Source: Dehalococcoidia bacterium UBA6495 (GTDB taxonomy: Bacteria; Chloroflexota; Dehalococcoidia; Lucifugimonadales; UBA826). Taken from it: 9,762 nucleotides of DNA. The notes beneath the pieces were generated by a model. The model was not told where the DNA came from, did no database searches, and worked only from the letters and a program-made list of their open reading frames with translations. Made by a program: the position numbers and the translations under genes. Shown here in pieces: positions 1-7,433 of the stretch. The stretch's first letter is position 1; every line of letters starts with the position of its first letter. The stretch is taken from contig DJMH01000061.1 of NCBI GenBank assembly GCA_002435305.1, positions 1,783 to 11,544 on the forward strand, read 5' to 3'.

Positions 1-70
1 TTTCATGATTCTTCAATCCTCATATTGACACTTCAATTATTACTAGCCTCTCAAGGAAAAACAGTAAGCA

Positions 71-1690
71 TTGACTTTAAGAAGACCAATACCTACCAAT
101 ACCTCAATGTGGGTTCTAATACCATCGCTAATTGCGGCTGCGGTATGTATAACCCCACTAATTTATCTCATACATCGGGTTGCGGGTTCGAACTCTGACA
201 TATGGGTCTGGCTAATGAGGCCCAAAACGATCATGATCGTTGCTAGATCTATTTTTTTAGCTATCACAGTTACCATGTTATCCGTCGTTATAGCAGTGCC
301 AATCGCGTGGCTAACTATTCGCACTAATTTACCGTATCGCAAGCTGTGGTCAATTCTTACTTTTCTACCGCTCGTGATACCTAGTTATGTTGGGGCATAC
401 ATTCTCATATCGTTCAGTGGAAATGGAGGTCTTCTTCATGAAATAACAAGAATTTTATTCGGAATTGGGCGGGCCCCCACTATGTACGGATATTATGGAA
501 GCCTCTTAATCTTAAGTCTCCTCAATTACCCCTACATAATACTTACCATTAGGTCAAATTTATCAAATATGGACGTGTCGGGAGAGGAAACTGCGAGAAT
601 GATGGGGTTGAGTCACCTTCAAACTCTAATCAAGGTGACCATACCTTCAATCAGACCTGCCATCCTATCAGGATCACTGTTAGTGACTTTATATACATTG
701 AGCGATTTTGGAGCTGTTTCTTTACTTCGTTACAAAACTTTCACTTGGTCAATTTATACCCAATATGAAGCCGGATTTGATAGAAATGCGGCTGCACTGT
801 TATCTCTAACATTGTTTATTGTGGCTACCGGGTTTATGTGCTTTGAACTTCTAGTTAGAGGAAACAAAAGGTACTACAAAAATTCAAGTAGCGCATCAAG
901 AAAACTCCCGTCGGTAGATATAGGAAAATGGCGATGGCCGGCTGCTGGGATGTGTGCTTTAGTATCTCTGATATCCGTCGCAATTCCAATATGTGTTCTT
1001 TTTTACTGGCTGATTAGGGGTTTGTATCACGGGGAGACCGCCGCTATTTTAGGTGAAGCATCCAATCATGTTTTGGCTCTGAATTCCATCATACTTTCTG
1101 TACTCACAGCCGCTGTAGTAGTTACCTTATCTCTACCGGTGGGTTATTTAGCAATCAGACATTCTGGGTTTTTCACAACTGCCATCGAAAAGATGTGTTA
1201 CACCGGTTATGCTTTACCAAGCGTCGCAGTCTCTTTGGCACTCGTTTTCTTCGGATCGAAAATAGGGTCTCCCATCTACCAATCAATATATCTATTGGTT
1301 ATGGCCTGTGCTGTGCTGTGTATGCCTACGGGACTAAGTGCGATAAGGTCGTCAATGACCCAAATAAGCCCTAGATATGAGGAATCATCAATGACCCTAG
1401 GCAAAAATCGTATCAAATCTGCGATTGTGACTAATGTGCCCCTCTTGAGGTCTGGGCTTACCATGGCTGCTGCAACTGTCTTCTTAATAACGATGAAGGA
1501 GTTACCAGCCGTTCTTCTACTTGCCCCTTTGGATTTCCATACTCTTACTACTGCAATTTGGTCGTTTACTTCAGAAGCATTTTTCGCAAGGGCTGCTATA
1601 CCTTCACTTTTGCTAATCTTACTGTCATCCATACCACTCACTATAATAGTTTTGAAAAACAACATTTTTAATAACTCCTGGGGTGAATAG
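71..1690 (+). CDS. fbpB: Iron(III)-type ABC transporter permease, FbpB-like (two fused permease halves)
   Basis: This is the inner-membrane permease of a binding-protein-dependent ABC importer, most like the FbpB/SfuB family that moves ferric iron across the membrane. The 539 residues are very hydrophobic, with about twelve likely membrane segments (roughly 13-34, 57-80, 92-118, 142-160, 196-218, 241-262, 291-314, 335-358, 378-395, 403-421, 463-482, 509-527). Two cytoplasmic EAA-type loops that dock on the ATPase are visible: one at about 172-199 (EETARMMGLS, then a P-x3-RPAI end) and a more diverged one at about 437-464 (EESSMTLGKN). Two EAA loops in one chain mean two permease domains in tandem, the usual FbpB form and length. 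The TTG start is preceded by AAGGA at 53-57, a long spacing of 13 bases. An ATG at 107 is the alternative, but it has no ribosome site. The ATPase gene follows after 4 bases. Iron is inferred from overall resemblance; thiamine or another substrate is possible. Confidence 0.85.
   Translation: MTLRRPIPTNTSMWVLIPSLIAAAVCITPLIYLIHRVAGSNSDIWVWLMRPKTIMIVARSIFLAITVTMLSVVIAVPIAWLTIRTNLPYRKLWSILTFLPLVIPSYVGAYILISFSGNGGLLHEITRILFGIGRAPTMYGYYGSLLILSLLNYPYIILTIRSNLSNMDVSGEETARMMGLSHLQTLIKVTIPSIRPAILSGSLLVTLYTLSDFGAVSLLRYKTFTWSIYTQYEAGFDRNAAALLSLTLFIVATGFMCFELLVRGNKRYYKNSSSASRKLPSVDIGKWRWPAAGMCALVSLISVAIPICVLFYWLIRGLYHGETAAILGEASNHVLALNSIILSVLTAAVVVTLSLPVGYLAIRHSGFFTTAIEKMCYTGYALPSVAVSLALVFFGSKIGSPIYQSIYLLVMACAVLCMPTGLSAIRSSMTQISPRYEESSMTLGKNRIKSAIVTNVPLLRSGLTMAAATVFLITMKELPAVLLLAPLDFHTLTTAIWSFTSEAFFARAAIPSLLLILLSSIPLTIIVLKNNIFNNSWGE
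1680..1686 (+). promoter_or_regulatory. Ribosome binding site GGGGTGA deciding the TTG start of the ATPase gene
   Basis: GGGGTGA lies 8 bases before the TTG at 1695 and overlaps the end of the permease gene. No ATG lies between it and the conserved N-terminal ABC strand, so it supports TTG as the true start and suggests that the two genes are translated together. Confidence 0.55.
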
Positions 1691-1694
1691 ATAA

Positions 1695-2750
1695 TTGGTT
1701 GACTCTCTTTTGGAATGTAGCAATCTGAACATCAAGTTCGGACAGAATCACGTTATAAAAAACCTAAATATGCACTTATTAGCGGGTGAAATACTTTCTA
1801 TCCTTGGCCCTAGTGGGTGCGGTAAAACTACCCTTCTTAGAATAATCGCGGGGCTAGAAAACCCCTGCCACGGAAACATTTATCTCAAGAACCATGAAAT
1901 CTTTGGCCCAAATATTAATTTACAACCATCAAACAGAAACATAGGGATGATATTCCAAGATTACGCTTTATTTCCCCATCTAACGGTGGAAAAAAATATC
2001 CTATTTGGGATCTCAAATCTTGAAAAGAGAATGCAGGATGAGAATTTAGAAAGGGTTCAACAGTTAACCAGACTTGAAGGGCTAAAGGATAGGTATCCAC
2101 ATGAACTATCGGGTGGTCAACAACAAAGAGTCGCCATAGCCAGGACTCTGGCAACCAACCCTACTATTTTGCTGATGGATGAGCCATTTTCTAATCTTGA
2201 TGCTTCCTTGCGGTTATCAGTCAAAATAGAAATGGAGCAAATCTTAAAGTCAAGTAACACAGCTACAATATTCGTAACCCACGATAGAGAAGAGGCTTTT
2301 TCTATTTCAGATCGGGTAGCTATTATGGTGGATGGGGCCATCCAGCAAGTTGGACCTCCTGATCAAATATACTTCTGGCCTAATAGCAAAGAATCCGCCT
2401 TGATGAGTGGAAGTTGTGATTTTATAAAAGGCTCCGTCTCTGGGAAGTCTGTCAACACAAGCATTGGTCCACTGCCCATGAGAATTCCAGAAACATTTTC
2501 CGATGGAGATCAAGTTGACGTGGCGATAAGACAAACAGATCTTTCTATGGAACCAACACCAACCGGCAAAAACATTGTGGTGCGAAAAGATTTCAGAGGC
2601 GACGAAACAATATTCTGGGTCAAAACCTCTCACGAAGAGATTATTCAATGTAAGCACAAAATACACACAACTCTCTTCCCTGGATTAAAAGTAAACCTTT
2701 CCCCAGTACAATATACAAAATTCAACGTTTTTAAGGTACCGAACTGCTGA
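1695..2750 (+). CDS. fbpC: Iron(III)-type ABC transporter ATP-binding protein, FbpC-like
   Basis: This is the cytoplasmic ATPase that powers the adjacent permease. All the nucleotide-binding motifs are intact: Walker A GPSGCGKTT (38-46), Q-loop Gln88, ABC signature LSGGQQQR (138-145), Walker B ILLMDEP (158-164), D-loop SNLDA (166-170) and switch His196. Residues from about 235 to 345 form a C-terminal extension of the TOBE type found in the FbpC/PotA/MalK group, and the 351-residue length fits that group. The gene begins with TTG 4 bases after the permease stop codon and has a good ribosome site, so the two are almost certainly one operon. No substrate-binding protein follows, so that gene would have to lie upstream of the window or elsewhere. 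The ATPase call is secure. The iron specificity comes from the permease resemblance, and PotA-like or thiamine-type importers share the same ATPase design. Confidence 0.88.
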   Translation: MVDSLLECSNLNIKFGQNHVIKNLNMHLLAGEILSILGPSGCGKTTLLRIIAGLENPCHGNIYLKNHEIFGPNINLQPSNRNIGMIFQDYALFPHLTVEKNILFGISNLEKRMQDENLERVQQLTRLEGLKDRYPHELSGGQQQRVAIARTLATNPTILLMDEPFSNLDASLRLSVKIEMEQILKSSNTATIFVTHDREEAFSISDRVAIMVDGAIQQVGPPDQIYFWPNSKESALMSGSCDFIKGSVSGKSVNTSIGPLPMRIPETFSDGDQVDVAIRQTDLSMEPTPTGKNIVVRKDFRGDETIFWVKTSHEEIIQCKHKIHTTLFPGLKVNLSPVQYTKFNVFKVPNC

Positions 2751-2784
2751 AGTGAAATATCAAATAAGGTTTAATATTAATGCC

Positions 2785-2812
2785 TTTATAAGAATTTCAG
2801 TTACGCTATAAA
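2785..2812 (+). promoter_or_regulatory. Possible promoter for the gatB group
   Basis: TTTATA at 2785-2790 (4 of 6 matches to the -35 consensus) is followed after 16 bases by TATAAA at 2807-2812 (5 of 6 to the -10 consensus), about 40 bases before the gatB ATG. The 101-base gap between the ABC genes and gatB is the natural place for a promoter. The gap is so AT-rich that chance matches are likely. Confidence 0.25.
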
Positions 2813-2851
2813 ATAAACATACGTCTAATTAGGGGCTAGTATACAAAAATT

Positions 2852-4336
2852 ATGACTGCTAGTTATGAAACGGTAATTGGTCTGGAGGTTCATTCTCAAC
2901 TTCTAACCTCGAGCAAAATGTTCTGTCCTTGCGGTTCTGATTACCAAGAATCAGAACCAAATACTCGAGTCTGCCCTGTTTGCATGGGTATGCCTGGAGT
3001 TCTACCTGTGGTAAACAAGAAAGCGGTTGGCCTAGTAATTAAAACGGGGCTGGCATTGGAATGCGAGATTTCGACAGAAACAAAATTTGACCGAAAAAAC
3101 TACCCGTATCCTGACCTTATGAAAGGATACCAAATATCTCAGTTCGATATTCCGATAGCCCTTAATGGGAGACTGTCTATAAAAAGTCCAGATACCGGAA
3201 AAAAATACATTCGAATAACCCGAGTACATTTAGAAGAGGATGTAGCTAAACTGTTACATCGAAAAGAACCCTATGGAGAAGCCTACAGCCTGCTTGATAT
3301 TAACAGAGCAGGGGTTCCATTGATGGAAATTGTAAGTGAACCAGATATGAATAGCCCTGAAGAGGCGAACGAATATTTAACTAGCCTACATTCAATAATA
3401 AGGTTCGTGGAGACAAGCACTGCGAATATGGAGGAGGGCAGCTTTAGATGCGACGCCAATATTAGTGTGAGACCTCTTGGTTCAAAGGAACTGGGTTCGA
3501 AAGTAGAAATTAAAAATGTCAACAGTTTCAGATCCGTATTTAGGGCTTTGAAATATGAGGAAACTAGACAGCGAAAATTATTAGCTGAAGGCCAAAATAT
3601 TGAACAAGAGACTCGAGGGTGGTCAGACGATAGGGGTACAACCGTGAGCCAGCGTACCAAAGAATACGCTGCCGACTACAGGTATTTTCCTGAACCTGAC
3701 TTGCCTCCGATATTAATCTCGCATGAATGGGTAAATAAGATCCAGTCCGAAATACCTGAACTTCCCGCCGAAAAAAAAGAGCGATATATGGGGATATTTG
3801 GATTATCCGATTATGATGCCTCGGTCATGATTGGTGATAGGGAATCAACGCTGTTGTTCGAAAACACTTTACTGTACCTCTCTGAATCAATGGGTCAAAA
3901 AGATGCAGCAAAGGCGGCAGCCAATTGGATAAATGTTGATTTAAACAGGATGAAAAATGAACTCAAATCTAGCTGGTCCGAAACAAAGCTGGGCCCCAGA
4001 GAACTTGCCAACTTAATTATGCTTGTGGACGATGGCAAAATAAGTAACTCGATGGCGAAAACTATATTTGACGAGATGTTTGTTAACGGTGGTGATCCAA
4101 TAAAAATTTCAGAGAAAAGGGGGCTATCTCAAATAAATGACACTTCCTCTATTCAAAATATAGTCACAGAAACACTTCTTGAAAACCAAAGTGCTGTGGA
4201 CGATTTCTTAAACGGGAGAGATTCTGCTGTGAGGTATTTGGTAGGCCAGGTCATGAAGAAAAGCAAAGGCCAAGCAAATCCACAGGTAGCTTCAGACATG
4301 GTCACTTTAGAACTCAATAAACAAAAAAAACAATAG
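2852..4336 (+). CDS. gatB: Aspartyl/glutamyl-tRNA amidotransferase subunit B (GatB)
   Basis: GatB is the tRNA-binding, kinase-like subunit of GatCAB. That enzyme converts Glu-tRNA(Gln) and/or Asp-tRNA(Asn) to the amidated form, using ammonia passed from GatA. The protein has the family's opening (YETVIGLEVHSQL), a CxC/CxxC cysteine set (Cys25, Cys27, Cys41, Cys44) typical of zinc-containing members, the YPDLMKGYQISQ stretch (86-97), the family signature LLDINRAGVPLMEIV (147-161) and DYRYFPEPDLPP (275-286). The C-terminal YqeY-like domain shows GKISNSMAK (395-403) and LVGQVMKKSKGQANP (463-477). At 494 residues it is full length. The ATG fits the conserved N-terminus, although no ribosome site stands at normal spacing (AGGGG at 2831-2835 is 16 bases away). 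The partners gatA and gatC are not in the window. The yvcK-like gene follows after 33 bases. Confidence 0.96.
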   Translation: MTASYETVIGLEVHSQLLTSSKMFCPCGSDYQESEPNTRVCPVCMGMPGVLPVVNKKAVGLVIKTGLALECEISTETKFDRKNYPYPDLMKGYQISQFDIPIALNGRLSIKSPDTGKKYIRITRVHLEEDVAKLLHRKEPYGEAYSLLDINRAGVPLMEIVSEPDMNSPEEANEYLTSLHSIIRFVETSTANMEEGSFRCDANISVRPLGSKELGSKVEIKNVNSFRSVFRALKYEETRQRKLLAEGQNIEQETRGWSDDRGTTVSQRTKEYAADYRYFPEPDLPPILISHEWVNKIQSEIPELPAEKKERYMGIFGLSDYDASVMIGDRESTLLFENTLLYLSESMGQKDAAKAAANWINVDLNRMKNELKSSWSETKLGPRELANLIMLVDDGKISNSMAKTIFDEMFVNGGDPIKISEKRGLSQINDTSSIQNIVTETLLENQSAVDDFLNGRDSAVRYLVGQVMKKSKGQANPQVASDMVTLELNKQKKQ

Positions 4337-4369
4337 TTTTATTATTCCGATCTTAATTCAAAATTAATT

Positions 4370-5311
4370 ATGAACGAAAGTGTCAAAAGCAAGACCCCTC
4401 GTATAGTCGCAATAGGCGGCGGGACAGGGCTATCAGTATTATTGAGGGGACTCAAACAACACACTAGACGAATAACTGCAATAATCGGTGTTGCAGATGA
4501 CGGTGGCAGTTCAGGCAGATTGCGTCGGGAAATGGGTATTATTCCGCCCGGTGACTTCAGAAACTGCATCGTTGCGTTATCAGAAGAGAATTCCTTGCTA
4601 AAAGAATTATTCCAATACCGATTCCCGGAGGGATCTGAACTTCAAGGGCATAGTTTTGGCAATCTTTTTATAGCAGCGATGACAGATGTGACAAATAGCT
4701 TTGAAGATGCTCTCACCGAATCCAGTAGAATATTGTCAGTTAGAGGACGGGTAGTCCCAGCAACAACAGAAAATATAAATTTATCCGTGAAATTAGCTGA
4801 TGGCCGGTTTATAACAGGGGAGTCAAAAGTCAAGGAAAGTTCGTCCGAAATCAAAGAATTATTTATAGACCCCCCCGACGTCAAAGCCTCACCGACAGCT
4901 ATTAAAGCTATAGCCAATGCAGATTTGATAGTAATCGGCCCAGGAAGTTTATATACAAGCATATTGCCAGTTTTAATGGTTCCAGGAATTGTTGAGGCAA
5001 TTGCCGAATCAAAAGGTATTAAATACTACATTTGCAACGTGGCGACCGAAATCGGAGAGACCCAGAATTTCAACGTTGTAAGGCACATAGAGGTGCTGGA
5101 ACGTTACCTAGGATCGGGAATTTTGGATATGGTGATAGCCAATGATAATATTGGTGACATCGGTGAAGAATTCCGTGGGGAGGCCGTTGATCCGTATACC
5201 GACTCAACTAAACACACAATCGCAACTTCCGATTTGTTGGATGAAGAACATAAAGTTCGACACGATCCAGGTAAATTAGCCAAATTCATAATGGAAAATT
5301 ACCTTGGATAA
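4370..5311 (+). CDS. yvcK: YvcK-like gluconeogenesis factor (CofD/YvcK superfamily)
   Basis: This protein belongs to the YvcK branch of the CofD-like Rossmann-fold family. In Bacillus and mycobacteria such proteins bind UDP-sugars and are needed for normal cell wall formation and growth on gluconeogenic carbon sources; no enzymatic reaction is established. Visible motifs are the nucleotide loop AIGGGTGLSVLLRGL (14-28), VADDGGSSGRLRRE (41-54), PPGDFRNC (59-66), the HSFGNLF stretch (94-100) and IGPGSLYTSILP (189-200). The first three separate it from true CofD, the F420 enzyme. A later conserved loop reads CNVATEIGETQNF (222-234), where the family usually has MTQ.GET, so this part is somewhat diverged. 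The length of 313 residues is normal. No ribosome site is seen before the ATG. The gene lies 33 bases after gatB and 41 before secG, consistent with one transcript. Confidence 0.9.
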   Translation: MNESVKSKTPRIVAIGGGTGLSVLLRGLKQHTRRITAIIGVADDGGSSGRLRREMGIIPPGDFRNCIVALSEENSLLKELFQYRFPEGSELQGHSFGNLFIAAMTDVTNSFEDALTESSRILSVRGRVVPATTENINLSVKLADGRFITGESKVKESSSEIKELFIDPPDVKASPTAIKAIANADLIVIGPGSLYTSILPVLMVPGIVEAIAESKGIKYYICNVATEIGETQNFNVVRHIEVLERYLGSGILDMVIANDNIGDIGEEFRGEAVDPYTDSTKHTIATSDLLDEEHKVRHDPGKLAKFIMENYLG

Positions 5312-5335
5312 TTTCCTTCCAACATCCTCAACAGT

Positions 5336-5340
5336 AGGAG
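5336..5340 (+). promoter_or_regulatory. Ribosome binding site AGGAG of secG
   Basis: AGGAG stands 12 bases before the secG ATG, longer than the usual 5-9. No nearer in-frame start would shorten the spacing, and the ATG immediately precedes the first membrane segment. Confidence 0.5.
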
Positions 5341-5352
5341 TATAATTACTGT

Positions 5353-5571
5353 ATGGACACTGCAATAAACATAATTATGATTTTTGTATCTCTTCTGCTG
5401 GTTGCTGTGATACTCATGCAGGTGAAAGGGCAGGGTACCGCCTTATTCGGAGCTGCCGAATCTTCTTTCAGGACAAGAAGAGGAATAGAACTAGCATTAT
5501 TTCGATTTACTATAGCGCTAGTCGGGGTCTTTATCCTGGTTTCTATCATCAGCGCTAGCAGTTGGTTCTAA
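5353..5571 (+). CDS. secG: Protein-export membrane protein SecG
   Basis: SecG is the small accessory subunit of the SecYEG translocon that assists SecA-driven export through the inner membrane. The 72-residue product has the expected two-helix design: a first membrane segment at about 3-22 (ending in VAVILMQ), a cytoplasmic loop with the glycine-rich KGQGTALFGAAES stretch (25-37) and RTRRG (40-44), and a second segment at about 48-68. The LMQ...G.G..LFG pattern followed by a basic, glycine-containing turn is the family hallmark. The length matches Gram-positive-type and deep-branching SecG proteins and is shorter than the proteobacterial form, which has a long tail. It is the last gene of the rightward group and faces cysS across 21 bases. 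Confidence 0.9.
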   Translation: MDTAINIIMIFVSLLLVAVILMQVKGQGTALFGAAESSFRTRRGIELALFRFTIALVGVFILVSIISASSWF

Positions 5572-5584
5572 TACCCTAAACTGC
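5558..5584. terminator. Weak hairpin between the convergent secG and cysS genes
   Basis: GCAGTT (5558-5563) and AACTGC (5579-5584) are perfect inverted repeats. Inside them GGT (5564-5566) can pair with ACC (5573-5575), leaving a three-base bulge and a six-base loop. The hairpin covers the end of secG and most of the 21-base gap, where a shared terminator would be expected. Neither strand shows a clear run of T after it, so it is not a classical intrinsic terminator. Confidence 0.3.
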
Positions 5585-5592
5585 CTCCAGAT

Positions 5593-6951
5593 CTAATCCA
5601 ATTTCCATCGAGCCCCGGTTACCGTATCTTCTATTGATACCCCTAGATCATCCAACCTATCTCTAATCCGGTCTGATAGTTCAAACTGTTTTTCTTTTCT
5701 AAGTCCTTCTCGGATATCCAACAATAAATCGATGAACGGTGCCAAATTTCCATCAAGGCCTGAATCATCGCTTTTTAAGGTCAACCCCAAAATTTTACAT
5801 AAGTCACAAAGTAATTTCTGTGCCGCCTCGACATCCAACCCATCGGTAGACTCTCTATTAATATCTCTGGCAAGATCAAAAATCACTGATAGAGCAATGG
5901 GGGTGTTAAAATCCTCATCCATCGCCGATTCAAACCTAGCCCTGTAGCCCGCCGTCTCAAGCATAGCTCCATCGCCTGAAGGGGATGTCAAGGCAGATTT
6001 CACCCTATCTATAGCGCGTTGTTGCCCTTTGACAGATTCGTCGACGAATACTAATGGCGTCCTGTAGTGTGAGCTGAGGAAAAACATTCTAAGGGCGTCA
6101 GAAGAGAACTCTTCTAAAGCTTCCCCAATGGAGAATACATTTCCCAAGGATTTGCTCATTTTTTCTTCACCATAGCCCAAAGTGCCATTGTGCATCCAAT
6201 ATCGTGCAAAAGGCTCAATCCCCGTGTAAGACTCTGATTGAGCAATTTCATTTTCGTGATGTGGGAACACTAAATCTTGGCCACCGCCATGAATATCAAC
6301 TCTGTTATTAAGATAGGTTAACGACATGGCGGTACATTCTATGTGCCATCCTGGACGTCCCGGCCCCCAGGGGCTATCCCAAGCCGGTTCTCCTGGTTTT
6401 TGCGTTTTCCACAGCACGAAATCTGCAGGGTTTTCTTTAGTTTCTTCTACTGCCAACCTGGCACCAGCTAACAATTCGTCAACATTCCTTCTGCTTAACT
6501 TCCCATAGTCCTCATCTTTCTTTACCCTGAAATAAACATCCCCAGAAATTGCATAGGCATATTCTTTCTCAATCAAATCAGAAATGACAGCTACTATGGA
6601 ACTAATCTCCTCGGTAGCTCTTGGGTAATCTGAAGCCTGCAGCACATTCAGCTGTCTCAATTCTGAAAGGTAAGCTTGAATGTTCCGTTCTGCCAATGCT
6701 GACACTTCAATCCCTTCGTCATTGGCGGCGGTTATCATCTTGTCATCTATATCAGTAAAGTTTTGTATAAAATGGACTTTATATCCTTTGTATTCCAGAT
6801 ATCGTCTTATGACATCAAAAACTATCGCGCACATGGCGTGGCCCAAATGAGAAGGTGCATAAGGAGTTATGCCGCACACATACATGTTAATTGTATTGTC
6901 TTCTACAATAAGTTCTTCTACTACCCTTTTTAGTGTGTTGTACAGTCTCAT
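5593..6951 (-). CDS. cysS: Cysteinyl-tRNA synthetase
   Basis: This is a class I aminoacyl-tRNA synthetase that activates cysteine with ATP and attaches it to tRNA-Cys in the cytoplasm. The ATP-binding HIGH motif appears as HLGH (35-38) and the KMSKS loop is exact (264-268). The four ligands of the active-site zinc, by spacing to the E. coli enzyme, are Cys26, Cys206, His231 and Glu235. The zinc region contains GWHIECTAMS (201-210) and GGGQDLVFPHHENE (222-235). After the catalytic domain comes a DALR-type helical domain (MDEDFNTPIALSVIFDLAR, 344-362) and a short C-terminal anticodon-recognition part. The 452-residue length is normal for the enzyme and longer than the mycothiol ligase MshC. The ATG overlaps the ispF stop codon in ATGA, and no separate ribosome site is seen, so translation is probably coupled to ispF. 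Confidence 0.96.
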   Translation of the reverse strand: MRLYNTLKRVVEELIVEDNTINMYVCGITPYAPSHLGHAMCAIVFDVIRRYLEYKGYKVHFIQNFTDIDDKMITAANDEGIEVSALAERNIQAYLSELRQLNVLQASDYPRATEEISSIVAVISDLIEKEYAYAISGDVYFRVKKDEDYGKLSRRNVDELLAGARLAVEETKENPADFVLWKTQKPGEPAWDSPWGPGRPGWHIECTAMSLTYLNNRVDIHGGGQDLVFPHHENEIAQSESYTGIEPFARYWMHNGTLGYGEEKMSKSLGNVFSIGEALEEFSSDALRMFFLSSHYRTPLVFVDESVKGQQRAIDRVKSALTSPSGDGAMLETAGYRARFESAMDEDFNTPIALSVIFDLARDINRESTDGLDVEAAQKLLCDLCKILGLTLKSDDSGLDGNLAPFIDLLLDIREGLRKEKQFELSDRIRDRLDDLGVSIEDTVTGARWKLD

Positions 6952-7433
6952 TCTGGTTTTTGGATAGTGACTATAGCCTGGCAGGAAATACCCTCTCCCC
7001 TACCGATATACCCTAAACCATCAGCGGTAGTTGCCTTAATACTGATGTCTCTTTCAGTTAAATTGAGGGCATGCGCTATGTTAAATGTCATTTGTGGTAT
7101 AAACTCTGCAAGCGGTGGTTTTTCGGCCACAATTGTAGCATCCACAAATACAGGCTTCCATCCTTCAGCTACAACCCTATTAAAAGAAATTTCTAGTAAT
7201 TTTACGCTACTTATCCCCTTATATTCTGGATTGTTGGAAGAAAAATGCCTGCCTATATCACCTAAATTTGCCGCACCTAGAAACCCGTCTATGATCGAAT
7301 GTATCAGGACATCACCATCGCTATGTCCCAGCAAACCATATTGAGAAGGAATTTCCAATCCCCCCAAAATCAGGGTCTCGCCTTTTTGCAACCTGTGTAT
7401 ATCTATTCCAATACCAGTGCGAATTGTGTTCAT
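6948..7433 (-). CDS. ispF: 2-C-methyl-D-erythritol 2,4-cyclodiphosphate synthase (IspF)
   Basis: IspF catalyses the fifth step of the MEP pathway. It cyclises the CDP-ME 2-phosphate made by IspE to ME-cyclodiphosphate with release of CMP, and it works as a trimer with active sites at the subunit interfaces. The metal ligands are Asp11, His13 (in GIDIHRL) and His45 (in GHSDGDVLIH), matching Asp8, His10 and His42 of E. coli. The loop at 63-75 and the C-terminal cytidine-binding segment KATTADGLGYIGRGEGI (133-149) are intact. At 161 residues it has standard size. It overlaps ispD upstream and cysS downstream by 4 bases each, as ATGA junctions. ispE is not in the window. Confidence 0.96.
   Translation of the reverse strand: MNTIRTGIGIDIHRLQKGETLILGGLEIPSQYGLLGHSDGDVLIHSIIDGFLGAANLGDIGRHFSSNNPEYKGISSVKLLEISFNRVVAEGWKPVFVDATIVAEKPPLAEFIPQMTFNIAHALNLTERDISIKATTADGLGYIGRGEGISCQAIVTIQKPE

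Noticed and set aside
1..70. Possible gene fragment and a TTGACA (25-30) at the left edge
   Set aside because: Short open stretches exist on both strands, but none is long enough to identify. TTGACA has no acceptable -10 hexamer 16-18 bases further on.
1276..1665. Open frame of 129 codons on the - strand inside the permease gene
   Set aside because: It lies wholly within a well-supported gene, has no recognisable domain, and its sequence mirrors the hydrophobic codons of the permease.
2771..2780. Perfect ten-base palindrome TTAATATTAA before gatB
   Set aside because: It consists only of A and T in an AT-rich gap, so it is expected by chance and has no supporting second copy.
3283..3660. Open frame of 125 codons on the - strand inside gatB
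   Set aside because: It overlaps the most conserved part of GatB, including the signature, and shows no family motif.
4370..5311. CofD (coenzyme F420 phospholactate transferase) instead of YvcK
   Set aside because: GGGTGLSVLLRGL, ADDGGSSGRLR and PPGDFRNC are the YvcK forms of these motifs, and no F420 gene is nearby.
5593..6951. Mycothiol ligase MshC instead of cysteinyl-tRNA synthetase
   Set aside because: The protein has the full zinc set, an exact KMSKS loop, and a DALR-type plus C-terminal region of synthetase length.
6967..7344. Open frame of 125 codons on the + strand inside ispF
   Set aside because: It is antisense to catalytic and metal-binding residues of IspF, with no ribosome site and no recognisable motif.
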